Shown here piece after piece: positions 1-13,900 of a stretch of 64,000 bases of DNA. Each line of letters starts with the position of its first letter. Within the stretch, counting starts at the first letter, position 1. The notes beneath the pieces were generated by a model. It was not told the DNA's origin. It was given only the letters and a program-made list of their open reading frames with translations, and did no database searches. The stretch spans positions 13,911,979 to 13,975,978 of the forward strand of contig CM037843.1 in the NCBI GenBank assembly GCA_021234535.1. Direction: 5' to 3'. The stretch comes from Stichopus chloronotus. Taxonomy: Eukaryota; Echinodermata; Holothuroidea; Aspidochirotida; Stichopodidae. Position numbers and translations under genes: made by a program.

Positions 1-2289
1 ATCTATTTTTCGGTCTCAAGAAAATCGAAAACAACAGAACAAAAAAGGACGATGATACTCTGCGGTATGGGGAGTGGATGTAAATATTCAATAATACTCG
101 AATAAGTTCTTTTCTTCGGTGATTAGAGTTGGTTGAAATCTCTGGAACGCCACCATTTCCCTTAAATATCCTGCAGACTCTTCACTATGATCGACAAATT
201 GATTTCGTTCATTCTTTATGATAATAAGGAAATGTTCAGTGAGCATTTTAAAACGTGGAAAAGTATGTGTTCATAGGTTGGAAACCAAAGCTCATTTCTA
301 TAAGGGAGAAAGCGTTCTTTCTTTCTTTCTTTCATTTCAGTTAATAATATTCTTCTTATACTACCTCTTAGACTGTGTTGTATTTTTATTCCATATGAAT
401 GTTCCATTTTCTCATGTTTTCCTGTTTTCGAGGTACTTTGTAGAATTTCAGAATTGTGATTCATTGTGCCAGATATCTTCAGAATAGATCATGTGTTACA
501 TTCACTTCCTTTTTTTGTGTGTAACACAGTAGTTTTCTTCATTGCTTTATGTGTGAGTCTGTGGAAATTACACAGGCTGGAAATTGAGATAGCCTGTTTG
601 CTTTTGTGCTTAATGCTGATGTCCTATTTCCCTGCTATTCCAAATGGCAAAGAAACCTTCACCCACACAGGCCTGTGTTTTATACTGATTGATCCAAGGG
701 AGGTAGACAACCTAGCCATGGCCCCAGACAACCTTGGCCAAAAAATGTTAGTAACAGTTATCTCTGGAAAAGCCAGATTTAGTTAGAATAAAGGTAAATT
801 TACAACTGTACACTTTTGTTGCACCAAATTGCATCTGAGGGTAGTCAGTTACAGAAAAGCTTTCCAAAGGGGAAGATCGTAGACCACCCTCCCATATAAC
901 TGCACCACCAATGTGGCCCCTCCCAGAGAAGTCCCTCTCATGTGTTTCCTCTAGTGTGTGTTACTGTATACCTATACGTGTCTGCAAACGCAGGTACATA
1001 TACGCTTTTTTCTTTCTTTCATTGAAGCCTGTATATGGTGGTGTACCGTATACAGTTTTTCCAAACAACGTCCGTATGTCCGCCTGTATTAGTTCACAGA
1101 CTGAATGTATAAATTTCAAGAACTCTTTTGAGTTTCAGGAAGTAAAAAGGTACCAGCACATTTCATCTTGAGCCAACAGATTTACTTCATAAACTTAGAA
1201 AATATGTCGGTTTTTATAAAATATGTATACTTCAGTCGAGGAGAAATACATTATTAAAAAATAGACACTGTATGCTTATAGAAACTCATACATACGCTAC
1301 AATAGCGGTCTTTTAAAGGGGCACCTTGAGTTGCTTTGTGAACCTTTTATTAAATTCTTCCTGACGTTTAAAGTTTCCTTCGCATATACTAATGACAAGT
1401 TTTCGAACTAAAGGGAACTACATGTATCACAAACAAATGACCATCAATGAGTAAATCATTAACTATTCAATTTGCTTTTAAAATCTCGTGACCAGACAAT
1501 TGGTATTAATTCATGTGCAAACAGCCAGTTCAAGTCAGGGTCAAACATTAAAAGTTGTTTCACAGTTTCCGTGATACGAAACTTGACTGATTATACTAAT
1601 TATAAACATTGCCATGTGGTTGTACTATCCTATCGAAATGCTCACAAATCTAAAGATATATCCACCTCGACGTGCCGCTTTAAGAAGTCAGGCAACATAC
1701 ACAAAGCTTACTGTATCACGTTTGGCTTGCACATGTTTCAAATAAAATAAATCTTATTTATATAAAAACAAAAGTTTCTCTTTTTTTCTTTGGTTAGAGA
1801 GCACAATGAGACAAAGATGGGGGGAGGGGGCTGGATATTGCAGGAAAGTAAATTACTATTAGGTATGAGATCGAACAAATCTCTTAACAGATATTAAATG
1901 AAGTTATTACCCGCATTTATTGCCTCGTGGAATGACGTCACAGTTTCTATCTTTTGTGCTATCGGTTAATGTTCTTTGTTAATGAACCCTCTTATGAAGA
2001 AATAATGAATCCAACTTGAATAGGAAAACCTTGCACCTAAATTTACGATTTATATGATGGAAATAAAGCCACAGGAAGCTCTATAAGATTTTTCGCTTTT
2101 CGCACGTGCTATATGCAACACTGAGATCCAAAATTTCTGCTTTTCTTACTCAAGAATAATCTGTGCTACTTACTGGGGCATAGTCCCTTAACTGTTCACT
2201 GATGTGAGACGTAAATTTACAATCTAGAGAACGTATAAGTATTCGAAAGGAAGGGACTATTGATTTCATTTTATAGGCCCAAACATAGA
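1..2289. other. No recognisable gene
   Basis: AT-rich sequence with scattered stops in all frames. The frame at 466-786 (+) is hydrophobic at its start and unlike any family I know. Its flanks carry no convincing splice signals, so I do not call it. A CRE palindrome TGACGTCA is at 1933-1940. Confidence 0.5.
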
Positions 2290-2826
2290 ATTCTACCATT
2301 TCTGCCATTCCATTACACTATACGGTCTCACGTGAGAAAGTTTGAGTGGTTTCAGCTTTCATTCTTCTTTAGCAGGAAATTTGGTTGAATTTAGAGCTTG
2401 TGTCCGTTTTTTTCAAAGAAAGAAGACAAATTGTTTTAACCGAAGAGGTGTTTTGCTTTCTGCAAAAGCGAGAAATAAAGATAAAGAAACCTGGAAATAA
2501 TGTGTTTGTCATGTTGTGAATAACGCTTTAAAGTCTCACGTAAGACCGTAGTGTAGTGGAATGGCGAGGTAGAATCGCCAAATTGAGGGAATCCACAAGA
2601 ACGGAGGGATTACGTGCAGCTGTTACAACAGACAGTCTCCAACTTCCCGGCCCTAAATTGGTATGTATTCAACAACATGAGAAAACTTTAAAAACTGAAG
2701 GTTGTGGAACCAAGGAGGTTCTAACCGGTGGAACCACTCATACTTTCTCACGTAATCCCTCCGTTCGTGTAACGGTCTCGATAGAACCACAATCGAACTT
2801 TATCCTATGGATTCGCTCAATTTGGC
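2290..2826. repeat. Nested fold-back (inverted) repeat, MITE-like
   Basis: Two inverted-repeat pairs lie side by side. Pair A is 2290-2338 against 2533-2575: both arms, read in the same sense, run ATTCTACC, then GCCATTCCA(T/C)TACACTA, then ACGGTCT(C/T)ACGTGAGA. Pair B is 2576-2616 against 2751-2826: the cores CGCCAAATTGAG(G/C)GAATCCA and ACGGAGGGATTACGTG recur inverted, with an extra segment of about 40 bases splitting the second arm. Arms A' and B abut. No reading frame lies between them. This looks like a non-autonomous fold-back element or two nested insertions. Target-site duplications were not identified. Confidence 0.65.
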
Positions 2827-5800
2827 GAATGTCCTACATCCAGCTGTCTTGTGACAGTTGCATCCTCGTTCATGTGATGACGTAAAGTGAACTGACAGTG
2901 TGGCTTTCCAGACAGTACGTTACACATTCAGCTGTAAATGCAAATATTATTCGGACACTTATCATGTAAGGTACTTTTTTAACCTTTTGGAGTCCCGGCA
3001 TCCCTGATTTGTAAAACTGGCAAGTCTTTCCTCACTATGGGCCGGGAAATATGAGTAACCAACCAATAATTCATAATTTACCCATTGTACCCGTGTGGTG
3101 TTTGCTGGTACCGTCAATCAAGGGGTACTTGTACCTCCGGTTGGGAAGCAAGAATCTAAGGGTCGAATATGGTATTTATATTTGCTTACGCTTGATTTGC
3201 ACGATAGCGAGATGGAAGTACTAGTACTTAAATGATACCAATGCATGCAAAAACGTTCAGGGATTGAAGTTTTTGCAGCAGTTTGTGCCGAGGGAATTGA
3301 CGACTGTCCACTCAGTGCCAGCGAGTCCCTTAATGTCCACCTCTTCTCTGAAACAGATTGAAAATTACGGTTTAACACCTCAATGAATTGATTCTGCAAA
3401 TTCATAAATGTCAACAAACAATAACAAAGAAATGCTTAATGATCGTAAACGCCAAGCACTGCTTACGCGTTGATGGGTTTTGTAATCAACCGTCAGGGAT
3501 GTTATGTCTGCGGAGGTCGTGGCCTGAGGGAGGGCGTTGCTCAAGCATATAACACTTACGAGGCAATGGATTCACGAATCAGTTTAGTCACGACAGTTAG
3601 CCAATACCCCAATAATAGTTCGAACGCCGGCTTTTTGCTGTGAACTGATCTGTTCAGTCATTGAAATGGAACTGAGTTACGATATATGGCCGATTACGAT
3701 CAACGTGTACCTACGATGACATACGGTCACGTCAAATGGTCTCAATGATGCACTGGCTTAAGTGAACTGTGACGTCATGCATTGACCTAAGCCTCCGTAA
3801 CTGATTACCCTCTTAATTGCTTTTTTTTTTCGTTCACATTTCATTGCACTTTCCTGTTTGTTTTTATATCACTGTACTGTTCATCGTATTTGTTTCATAT
3901 TAATTATACATAAAGCCATTACAAATTTCTTATAGCCGACATAAAGCTATATAAATTGTTAATTATATATAAGGTAAAGAAAATTATCCAACAAACAAGA
4001 AAAATGTTCATGAATAATGCAAGGCATTCGTAAATAATAGAGATGCTTGCATGACCACGCACAAGTGTCATAATAAAACTGATATTAGTTGTTACGGTCA
4101 AAAGAATTAAGTCATTCCGAAACCTTAAAACGTTATAGCAATTTTTTGCTATATGATATTACATGTCTAAATGTAATACTTCCATTACTTCTTTTGAAGG
4201 ATGCGACTAAAATAAATAAAAAATGTGTCGAGTAAGAAAAAAATTCTTAAATGTTTCATAGGTTTGTTCAACACAACAACGAAGTCGACTTCTCTTTTTT
4301 GTGTGTGTATTTCACCTAAATTGTTGCTGTATAATCGCCAGTCCTTAGCTATTACAAAAGTACAAACGAAAGGGGACTTAAACAAGTTTCAAGTATGGTT
4401 TCCATGTATTTTATAGTTTAATGCCCTCTGTCAGTCAGGGTGTATAGTATAAATATTTTCTTCTTACTTATCTCTTTCTTTGCACGTTCTGATTACGAAC
4501 TGTAATGAAACCACACTGTTAAAAATGTAAATTGTAAAATGTAAATTTACTGAAAATAAAATAAAGAAATGCAAAAGGAATACAGAAATGTTCTTGTAAT
4601 TAGTTTGCAGACAATTTCTGTAATTCTTATTTATTTCTTTGTTTTATTTTCTGTTAATTTACGGATATTTTTTAACATTGCATGTAATCATTAATCAACT
4701 GCACATAAGCTTACTCGATAAATTGTGCATATACCTCTCAACACAGCAGGGCGCATCCATTTTAAATCTTGTTGTAAGTTACGTGAAACTTGACCAAGTT
4801 TATTAAGGAACATTCGGTTTCTCATGAAGGAAATGGCATTGGGAATACAACAGGAAGAAATTTACATAAAAAAGTTGTGTTAAAAACTGCGCCATGGTTG
4901 TTTTGTCAGAAAACAGCACATATAGCACTACACAATAGTTTAGTATACATTCGTATCGTCTGCTAACGTATAATTCAATCCATAATTAATGAAGACAAAC
5001 ATTACTGTCCTATTTAAACCGAATTTGTGTCATTATATACTTTGAACACGTGAATGACAAATACGTGGTGCGGCCTTCGGTAAGTCTACACCTGAAAACG
5101 GGGGAGGAAAATCTAGGGAGACCCGCATGTCGTGAAACTCTTGTTGTTATCATATCACCGTGTAAAGTCAGAGAAAAACGTACAGAAATGATGAAAGATG
5201 TAACGTAAAACAGCATTAAGTAGTAAAATTAGGATGTCATGCAAATGTACGAGTGCATAATGTTATATGATATTTGGGGGGGGGGGGGAGCAGGAAGGGC
5301 AGGAGTGGGCGGAGAGGGGGCGGGGATATAGATTTCAATCAAGTCAAGGGTCATTGTTAAAAACAGTCTCTTTGACTATAAACAAGTTTGTGGTTAGTGT
5401 CAGTTTCATAATCGCTGAACATCATTGAGAATAAAGAAATATGCAAAATAAACTACAAAACGTTTCCATTTTGAAGTGAACTGAATTAATTCGCTAAATC
5501 AAAGTACGTGAAGCCAACTTTTTCCCTGTCTTTCTCCGATTCACCTGACATCAAAGTTCATTGCATGCCCTTTACTATAGCATGTAGGACGTACAAACCA
5601 AGGAAATATTACATATGCAATATGTCACCGAATGACGACAGAGAAAAATGCAAACCCAAGCAGAAGAGACAGATGCATGGAACAAGAGTCTTGCCTTACT
5701 CCCCAGTTAGATTTTATAATTTCTTTTTCAGAATTTAGATTCATACAGATTCAGATTACAATACACTCGTATTTCTTGATTAGATTACATGACGTTGAAT

Positions 5801-8686
5801 TAACTCTTAACAGTTAGTCTTAATTCTGCAAGTGTGTGACCTGGTAAGCTAGTAATTAGTAACAGGCTGGCCGTAAACTCAGTCGAGCTTGGGGCTTCGT
5901 TGCACTGTAGTTAGGCTACCTGGGCAGGATGGCCACGGCGCGACAGATAACGCGAGGCGGAAATTGGTGTTAAATGGTCTCCAAAAAGCCTGGAAATTAT
6001 GGTTAGGATTCGGACCGTTAAATAAGTAGTGTTAAGAATAGGCAGAACGAGTGCAGCGTTTGACTTCTGTGGGCTAGGTGGCTTTAAATAAGTTGACGGC
6101 TGACTAACGTTAAACAAACAAGATCAGAGAATCGGACAGGCAGTGACAGTGTTCACGAACAGATGTCTTCAGAACAGTGGTTTAAAAATTAGTCCCTCGC
6201 GGATGGGCAGCAGGGTATATATTAATTACTGAATTCCAGAATATTCTCTTAGCTTCCAGTTATGTCGATCATCACATCAAGAGAGTTCGACAGCGGATGA
6301 CGTCACTAGCTATTTAAGTACGTCGAAACTTATGGTCTTTCAAGGGCTAGCTCGATCCAGACCAAGTGCACTGCATGGAACGCCGAGACTGCAACTTACT
6401 ACATAATAACATGTTAGGCATTACCCTTACAAATATGGTTTCCTGCTCACCCTTTTTCACCCTGAGCAGTGTTATAAATGTGACAACGCATCACAGTGTA
6501 TCATTTATTCAAGGCTGTTGTTATTACCAGACTGAGAAGTCAAAAATAAATAGTTAAAGGTAATAATCAAAGACTATATATAAATTGGTGCCTGCAGTCA
6601 TTCTTTCAAGCACTTTGTAAAACATATCACATGTTCCATGTTGTTAATGTTTTGTATGTGTGTGTTCATGAAAATAGAAACGACTGTATAGAAACTATTC
6701 AATTTGGCAAATAGCTTAAAGCAGCAATCTACCGTCACAGCGTCACTGCAATCTTACGAACCGCAGTGACTGTAAAACATCATATCTGTCGACATTGGTA
6801 GCCTGTCTAGCCAATCATCATTGGAAAAAATGGGGGTTTAAATCGGAAAACAACGCTCTGCTTTTCTTTCTTTGTCGGAAGCTACTCCTGTAAAAGAGTC
6901 TCCATAAACCCGGCCCACATAATGAATAATTATAAAAAGCAAGGTCGTTTAGGTTGTTCATGAGCACTGGCTGTACTTCCCTTTCCCTTATTTGCAGCCA
7001 CACCCAGTGCATTGTATATGTGTGTAATAGCGAAGTGACACGAGGGAGGAATGAATCTGTGAATGAATCTATTTTTAGTGGTGCTCATGAATATACATCA
7101 ACATCAGTGATTGGTTGAATTTCAAACAGTGATGGTTACATACGATTAATATTAATGCTATGAATATATTATCAGGCCAACATTTGCATCAGAATCACAT
7201 ATTAGCCCATATCTCAAATAACTCGCTAGCAAGTTACCGTTCGTTAGTGGGAAAAAAGTCAGAGACTGTCTTAGTTCGAAAGTTCTTGTAACCATTGTAT
7301 TTATTGCAAACATCTTGGACAAAAATGTGAAAAAAGTGTTCCAACGCAAAAATGTTGCTTTAAGTGGTGAACTGTTTCTCCTCATCCAATTAAGAAACTT
7401 TCCTTATCTACAGCTTTAAACAAAGTCACATGGTAAAGGCTATTAAAACAAAAGAGCTATTCAAGTCCTGCTTACATGTTAATCAAATATATCTAACAAT
7501 CAGTGTGGTTAATAGAATTTCGTTCAAAAAATGCGAATAGTTCGTAGGATTTATTTGTTCTTATGTTTTTTATGTTTTGTTTTCTTTTTCTTCCGGTTTT
7601 AGCCATGGTTTTCATGCTTTCCTGCTAGTGTTTAAATAACTGTCCAAACAAGTTTTGTTGACACTCTTCTTTGGGTTCATGAAGGTGTCATTCCATCCCA
7701 CTGACTCTTCTTTACAAGTTTTTCGAGAAGTCATCTTTTTTATTTAGGTGAATTTAATATCTGAAATGACGTCATCTCGCTGCATATCTGCATGTAATTA
7801 TGCTTACAAAGCATCCGGGACAGATGATCGGTTACATTACTTTACATGCGGATCACCCCAAAAATAAAAATCAGTCGCAACTTGTTTCTCTTCGTCTTCA
7901 AGATATTTTTCATCTAAGCTAATTTGATTGTATCTCCCTATGAAACATACTTGTAAATATATACACTCTTTGGATCACTTGACCAATGTCAACGAGGTTC
8001 CTCTCGTAAGCCCTTCGAAATCGGAAATTAAAATGAAGCCGAAGAGCAACCTACAAGGTCTTGAAGCACCTGTTTATAGACCTCAAGTCTTAACCTTTTC
8101 CTCGATCACTGTGGCATTGGGTGTGAATGCTGTCTGACAAACTTGGTCTTCATCTCGGTGCTACAACGGATACAATGCATTGAGTCCGGATCAAGGCCGT
8201 CGAATGGCGTTCGTGACTATGTCAATGTTTTTAGAAATGTGATATTTACATTTACGGTAAGAGGGACAAAAATAATCATCCTTAAAAATGTATGGTATCA
8301 TATGTGACGTCATTCAGAGTTATATTTGCCAATGCAAGAACATGAGGAGCAAAGCATGAACTTAATAACTTATTTTTTCCCTAAAATTTCACGCTTGATG
8401 TAGACAATATGCTGAAAATGTAACTCGGATCTCGTTGCACGGACGGATATTGCGTACAGACATAAAGGGAAATATTGTGTTTGTTTGATAAGAGAAAACA
8501 TACTTTTTAAAACCAATATGAACACAGAAAAATCGATTATTCATAAAAAGGCAGGAACGTATGCTTCGTTTCTAGAATAGGTTTCTCACAGATAGAAATT
8601 CAGTTACTTGTTTGCTGAAGAATAATTAGCTCACCCAAACTTTCAAAAAAATCAAATGACACTTCTTCCGTAAATCATCTCATGCA
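2827..8686. other. No recognisable gene; scattered regulatory-like motifs
   Basis: Long AT-rich stretch without a supportable coding region. It contains CRE palindromes at 3770-3777, 6298-6305, 7767-7774 and 8305-8312, and a 13-base poly(G) run at 5276-5288 that opens a G-rich patch to about 5322. Short frames here have no family features. Confidence 0.5.
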
Positions 8687-8753
8687 TAATGCATTGAAAA
8701 GACATAATGCAATATGCAATAATGCATTGAAAAGCGTAATGGATTGAAAAGAC
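8687..8753. repeat. Short degenerate tandem repeat, three copies
   Basis: TAATGCATTGAAAAG occurs at 8687-8701 and 8720-8734, and TAATGGATTGAAAAG at 8737-8751. Partial copies (TAATGCAATATGCAA) sit between the first two. Spacing is uneven, so this is a local duplication patch and not a clean minisatellite. Confidence 0.75.
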
Positions 8754-10884
8754 AATCAAGCGATTTGCCGATGTTCGTTGGTGAGACAAAATAGTTTAAC
8801 TATGATTCAACCTATTCCTCCTCGTAGGTTGGTATATTTAAAACACAGTATTTCCCTTTAAGTTTGGCAATTGCGTTGATTAGTTTGTCAAACCTTTTGA
8901 GAAACATACAACTTACTGGAATTATTCACTAATTGTATAGTCTTGGCTCCATCTTCTTTAACAGGGTGACTCATACGATTATTTCATGTACCCTACTTTG
9001 CAACGCGTGCCCCCCCGCCCCCCCCCCCCCGCCTACATCTAGGCCTTTGTAAAGTAAGGGCGATGTTCGCTTCAATTTTTGGAAGGATCCGCTTTATAAG
9101 CCTGGTACATCTTGCACACAAAGGTACTCTATGTCTATGTCAAGTTCTTAATGTTCATATCCACACGTATTCGAAGCACGAGACCATAGATGTTCTAGCG
9201 CGAGAGAGTGTAACGGCTATGGAAAGAAATTTTAAGTAGCTAACGGACATCGCCCTCACTTTTCGGGAGCGTGGTCCTTGAATTAGAACCGAGAGAACAA
9301 AAATGATGGTACTGTCTGTCGACATATCAAAGTCGGCAACCGATGTCCAGAGGGGAATAAGGGGGAGGGGGGTGGTTGTGTATACGTGCATTTCCAAAAA
9401 AAAAATTTCCGAAATTGGTCTACTGTGTATTTGATATTACATCACACTGAGCACATCTCATGGTTGCTCTTAATGGCACGGTTTTGTTAAAGGCGTATTG
9501 TACAGCATGTTGGGTGCACTTCTTATGTAAATCCTTCACACCCTACCACAATGCGTGAATCTAATTCACCCAAAGAAAAAAAATCCTGGCTCCGTCCCAG
9601 CGATGCCATCTATTCAACTACGTGTAACATTTATCTAAAGTGGATGGCGGGCGTTTATGTGCAAATCTATGTGGCTTTGTTTTGAAAGTTTGTTACCGTG
9701 ACATAAGCACGTACCCTCTTCCCTCCACCCCCCCCCCCCCTCCGCTACTCACTTATGCATCTTCAAAAAGCAGTGTAACCTAACAATATCACATTTATTC
9801 TGTTGTTTCAGTGTATAATATGTACAGAATAGAAACAAAGTTTGAAAAGGTTTAATGGGTGTAAAAGTAACTCAAATAGATCTTGGCTAAGCCTATACCC
9901 CTTGGACTAATTGAACTAACATAGACCTATTACAATTTTAAATTTGACGACATCGGGATGTATCTGTGTAATTGAATGTCGAACACCGACCGGTATTTGA
10001 AGTATCTTTAATGTGTCAATAATAAGAATTCAACATATCGAACGTTGACCATGGAAGACAGAGGGACAGATGGGGTGGTGGCGCTGTGAGAGGGGGTGTG
10101 TGTGTGGGGGGGGGGGTGGGGTAATAGATGAAAGACTGGGAAGGGTATACGCACAGTCCTTGAGGAGATATGTAAGAATTGAAACTGACCAAAAACAGCT
10201 GCACAAGTTTGCCACTATATAGTGATAATGCCTTTGAGATGGGGTGGGATAATTTGAGGTGGGGATGGGGTTACCACACACACGGTACCACCATCACCGA
10301 GTTAGTAAATACGCCTCATATATTGAAAGAGCAACACGGAACCAAACGATCTGTTTGAAAAACCCGTTCTTGACTCTTCCAAATGGAATTTGTCTCGCAT
10401 ATGATTGCCTGATAACCGAGAAAAGCTACTCATGTGAGCCGACTTGAGCAGGGATATACGAAAATGAAAAAAGGCGAACAAAGAAAGTTCATTAAACAGT
10501 AGTTTTCTGAGAGCGATCAACATAAAAGTATCTCCAATTACCCTCCTATTTTCTGCCGTGTTTTTTCCGTCAAACGTTAACTTTTTTATGGTCCCAATAA
10601 GGCAATATAAGTCGTAATTTCTCTAATGTTAAAAGCAGCCCAAACTCAATATCAAGAACCACTCAGCATGAAAGTCTGCCTTTAACTTAAGTTCGCTTGA
10701 GGTTATGCTCAGCGTGATAGGCTGTAAATTTCAACAATTTAGTCCCAAAGTGTAGTCATGATTACGATTACATATACCACCTACTTTTAAATGTGTATAC
10801 AAGTCGTCTCAGGCTTTCACGCCATTAAATTGTTGAGTGAAGATGAATAAATTGAAGAGGCGGACAAAAATGAGCAATGGGCCC

Positions 10885-10888
<4 letters not shown>
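8754..10888. other. No recognisable gene; poly(C)/poly(G) tracts
   Basis: The stretch has 13-base poly(C) runs at 9018-9030 and 9728-9740 and an 11-base poly(G) at 10106-10116, the last inside a GT/G-rich patch. I see no coding signal. Confidence 0.5.

Positions 10889-10969
<81 letters not shown>
10889..10969. repeat. (AT)n microsatellite
   Basis: An uninterrupted AT dinucleotide run of 81 bases, about 40 units. The long isoleucine-tyrosine frames that cross it on the minus strand are artefacts of the repeat. Confidence 0.97.
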
Positions 10970-10971
<2 letters not shown>

Positions 10972-13900
10972 ACGATGTAAGTATATATCTTTAAAGCCAA
11001 ACAAAGAACAAATTACGTCATTTTTATCGACACTATTCACGGCAACAGGATTTTTATTATTATATTATTATTTATTTTATTTGTATTCCAGTACTCATTT
11101 ATAACCAAATTGTTTTGTTGGGAGGTAAGTACATTCGTCAAAAACTGTCGCTTATTCTTAAAATAACACTTCTCGCAACACTCATCATCGAGAAATGTAA
11201 AAAGGACATCCACCACAATAGAATATATGATTATACCTTGCTACTAAAAAATTGCAATGATGACGATAGTGCCCAACAAGAACGATATTGAGCATTTCCG
11301 AATATGTACTATCGAAGGTATTTCATGTTTTTTTTTTTTTCAATGCAATGTTACGTCGATGATATCTATACACGGAGCTGCTGCGGGTTACTGCATGCAG
11401 ACAGCCTACCACGAAAGTTTTTAATTTACTAGAGTGTGAGGTGATGCGTCGTCTGTGGTGTGACATCATACATTTCACGCGCTGGGACGTAAAATGCCGC
11501 TCAAAAAGGACGAACAGGTGTCGTCATGGCATCTGCCGTGGTTTGTAGACGCTCCTCGGTGTAATATCAGTTTAGTGTCACTCTGACAGGTTCTTCTCTT
11601 GGCCTGTGTAGAAAGCATTGCACTTTTTGTTCCGGGTAGTAAAAGTGACTCCTAGAGCTATGCCACAGTGACTCTGCAAATGATTTATACGTTACGCGTC
11701 GTACCCAAATGGTCCCGAATACACTGACTATCAAAACATTGCAAACTTTTCTGTCAATGATTCCGGCTTTTTAACTGCTACTCAGTGGTTGATATTCCGA
11801 TCTGCTTCCTGATGGACATGTCTTATTGAATAACGTAATTGCCTCTGTATGGCTTTCGTCGAAATGTCGAATATGCCTACCCGGTGTGGGTTTGGAGGCT
11901 GGCAAGTGAACTTCTGGAAAATGGCTTCGGTCTCGAACGAAGGATTGATAGAGGCTGCTTTACTTTTACTACCAGTTTCGGAGCTTTGAACTAAAGAAAA
12001 AACCCTCTTTGGGAGGGTTAGGTTATTTTCAGACAGTTTCATGAGAAATACCAATCTATAGAGAATTGCCGAACATTCTGAAACACCATTCCAGTGGGTT
12101 ACGTAATTGAGCTCCTGTCTGCGACATAAGGTTATCACAATAAAACTTCGTTTTAATTTTGACTAATTCCTCTCTCAGCGTATGTTGATTAAAGGCATCA
12201 GAGGGAGACGGTTTGATCAGCAAGGGAAGATAAATGTGCTAAAAATTGTATAAATATCTCCACATGATTCCAAGACCATGATTCAATACGTGTTTGGCCC
12301 TTGGCAACTGCTCGGAGAGCGGGAACTTCGTTTTCGTCAGCATATGAAATGTGTGGTGAAAATGAAAGTATTTCCACGAATATTTTATTTTGTTTTCTTC
12401 CTGCATCTGTTTCCTATTTGTGGTATATATTTTTTTCTGAATGCCGTCTTTTTCAATCAACTTCTTTGCTTTTTTTTCTTCGTTTACGCAAAAAGCTGTA
12501 GGGTGAATTTGTGCGGTTAGTTCTCTGTATTCAATTGGATACAAAGTTTTGGATACGATGTTTGGAGATAATCCAATCGAAATCTCTTTTCTTCTATTTT
12601 GACTTGTGTGGAGAGTGTATCACCTCGAATATAAACTGACTCCATCCTCATAGAGATATGGATTTTATATGATTACGTTACCATTTCAATTCCTTTTATG
12701 CAAAAAAAAGGGTATGTTAATGAAAAATGAACATGAAAGACATTAATTTTAATTAAAAGATAAAAAAACCCAAAATGGAAAAGACCTGCTTCCAACTCAA
12801 ATCAAAAACATGCAAGCGAGATAAACCAGTAACATGAAAGAATGAAATAAATACAAGCCATGTGGTTAAAGCACATTTTTGCTCCCGTAAGTCTCATGAA
12901 TACAAACCATGTGAATACATGAATGGAAAGCTCGTATCGGCCATGCTTGAATGTAATCAGCTCACAAATTAGGCGCGCAAGAGTGTAAAACCAAGGGAAT
13001 ATTACCTATAATCACACATTTTAAATTTGAACAAATTAAGATGGAAAACATGACTTTAGAGCAGAACCACATCAATGGACTCCGCACTTAAAAAAGTTAT
13101 CATAATACATTATGGTCCCTCTGTGATGACACTGATGTTACTCGGTTGAGTTATTATGGAGACCGCTCAAGGGAAGCGAAAGTGAGAAGTAGTAAAGCGG
13201 TGACGAATCCTAGAATCACCATGAGGCTAAAGAATCAGGTGTGACGTCAGTCAAAGAAAAGGTTGAAAGTCGATGTGAAGAAGGTGAAAAATGTCACCCC
13301 TGGTGATAAAATGAAGTGTTCTTAAGGTTCGTAGAAAGTAAAAACAAAAACAAAACAAAAGAAGACTCGTTACCGTTCATTAATTCTGAGATAGTAATAA
13401 CCACCCATTGTCATCTTTGCCGGTGAGAGACAGGAGTCCGCTGCGAAGAATAAAAAAGAAAAAAAAAACTATATAGAACGAACCGGGATACCAAAATAAA
13501 GAGAAGGTGAATATTAGCCCGAATAAAGAGTTACAGTTTATGTTTCCAATTCAAGAGAAGAGAGAGTTCATTTTCTTAATAACGACGAGGTGGTCCACGG
13601 GGATTATTCTGACTCACAGCGCAAAACTTCACGTTTGATTGGAGGAATAGGCGACTTGAAAGGAAATGCTCTTCTAATAAAAGTTACCTTATGGCTACAT
13701 GAAGTAACATTTTCAAAACTTCATATTTTCTTTGTTTTTTTTTTTTAGAATTAACGTGTAATGTTCCCTCGAGAGGTCTTCGCTCCAAATTTGTTCCGCA
13801 TATTTTGTGTTGTTTTCTTTTTTACCTTTTTTCATTTATTTATTTTTGTTTTGCACCCACGAGCCTCTTGAAAAAGAAAACTGTCGTAAAAGGAGACAAG

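Noticed and set aside
466..786. 106-codon plus-strand frame with hydrophobic start
   Set aside because: Looked like a small membrane protein, but there is no family resemblance, the start context is poor and it is not flanked by clear splice sites.
10809..11040. Two minus-strand frames rich in Ile-Tyr
   Set aside because: They are only the translated (AT)n microsatellite.
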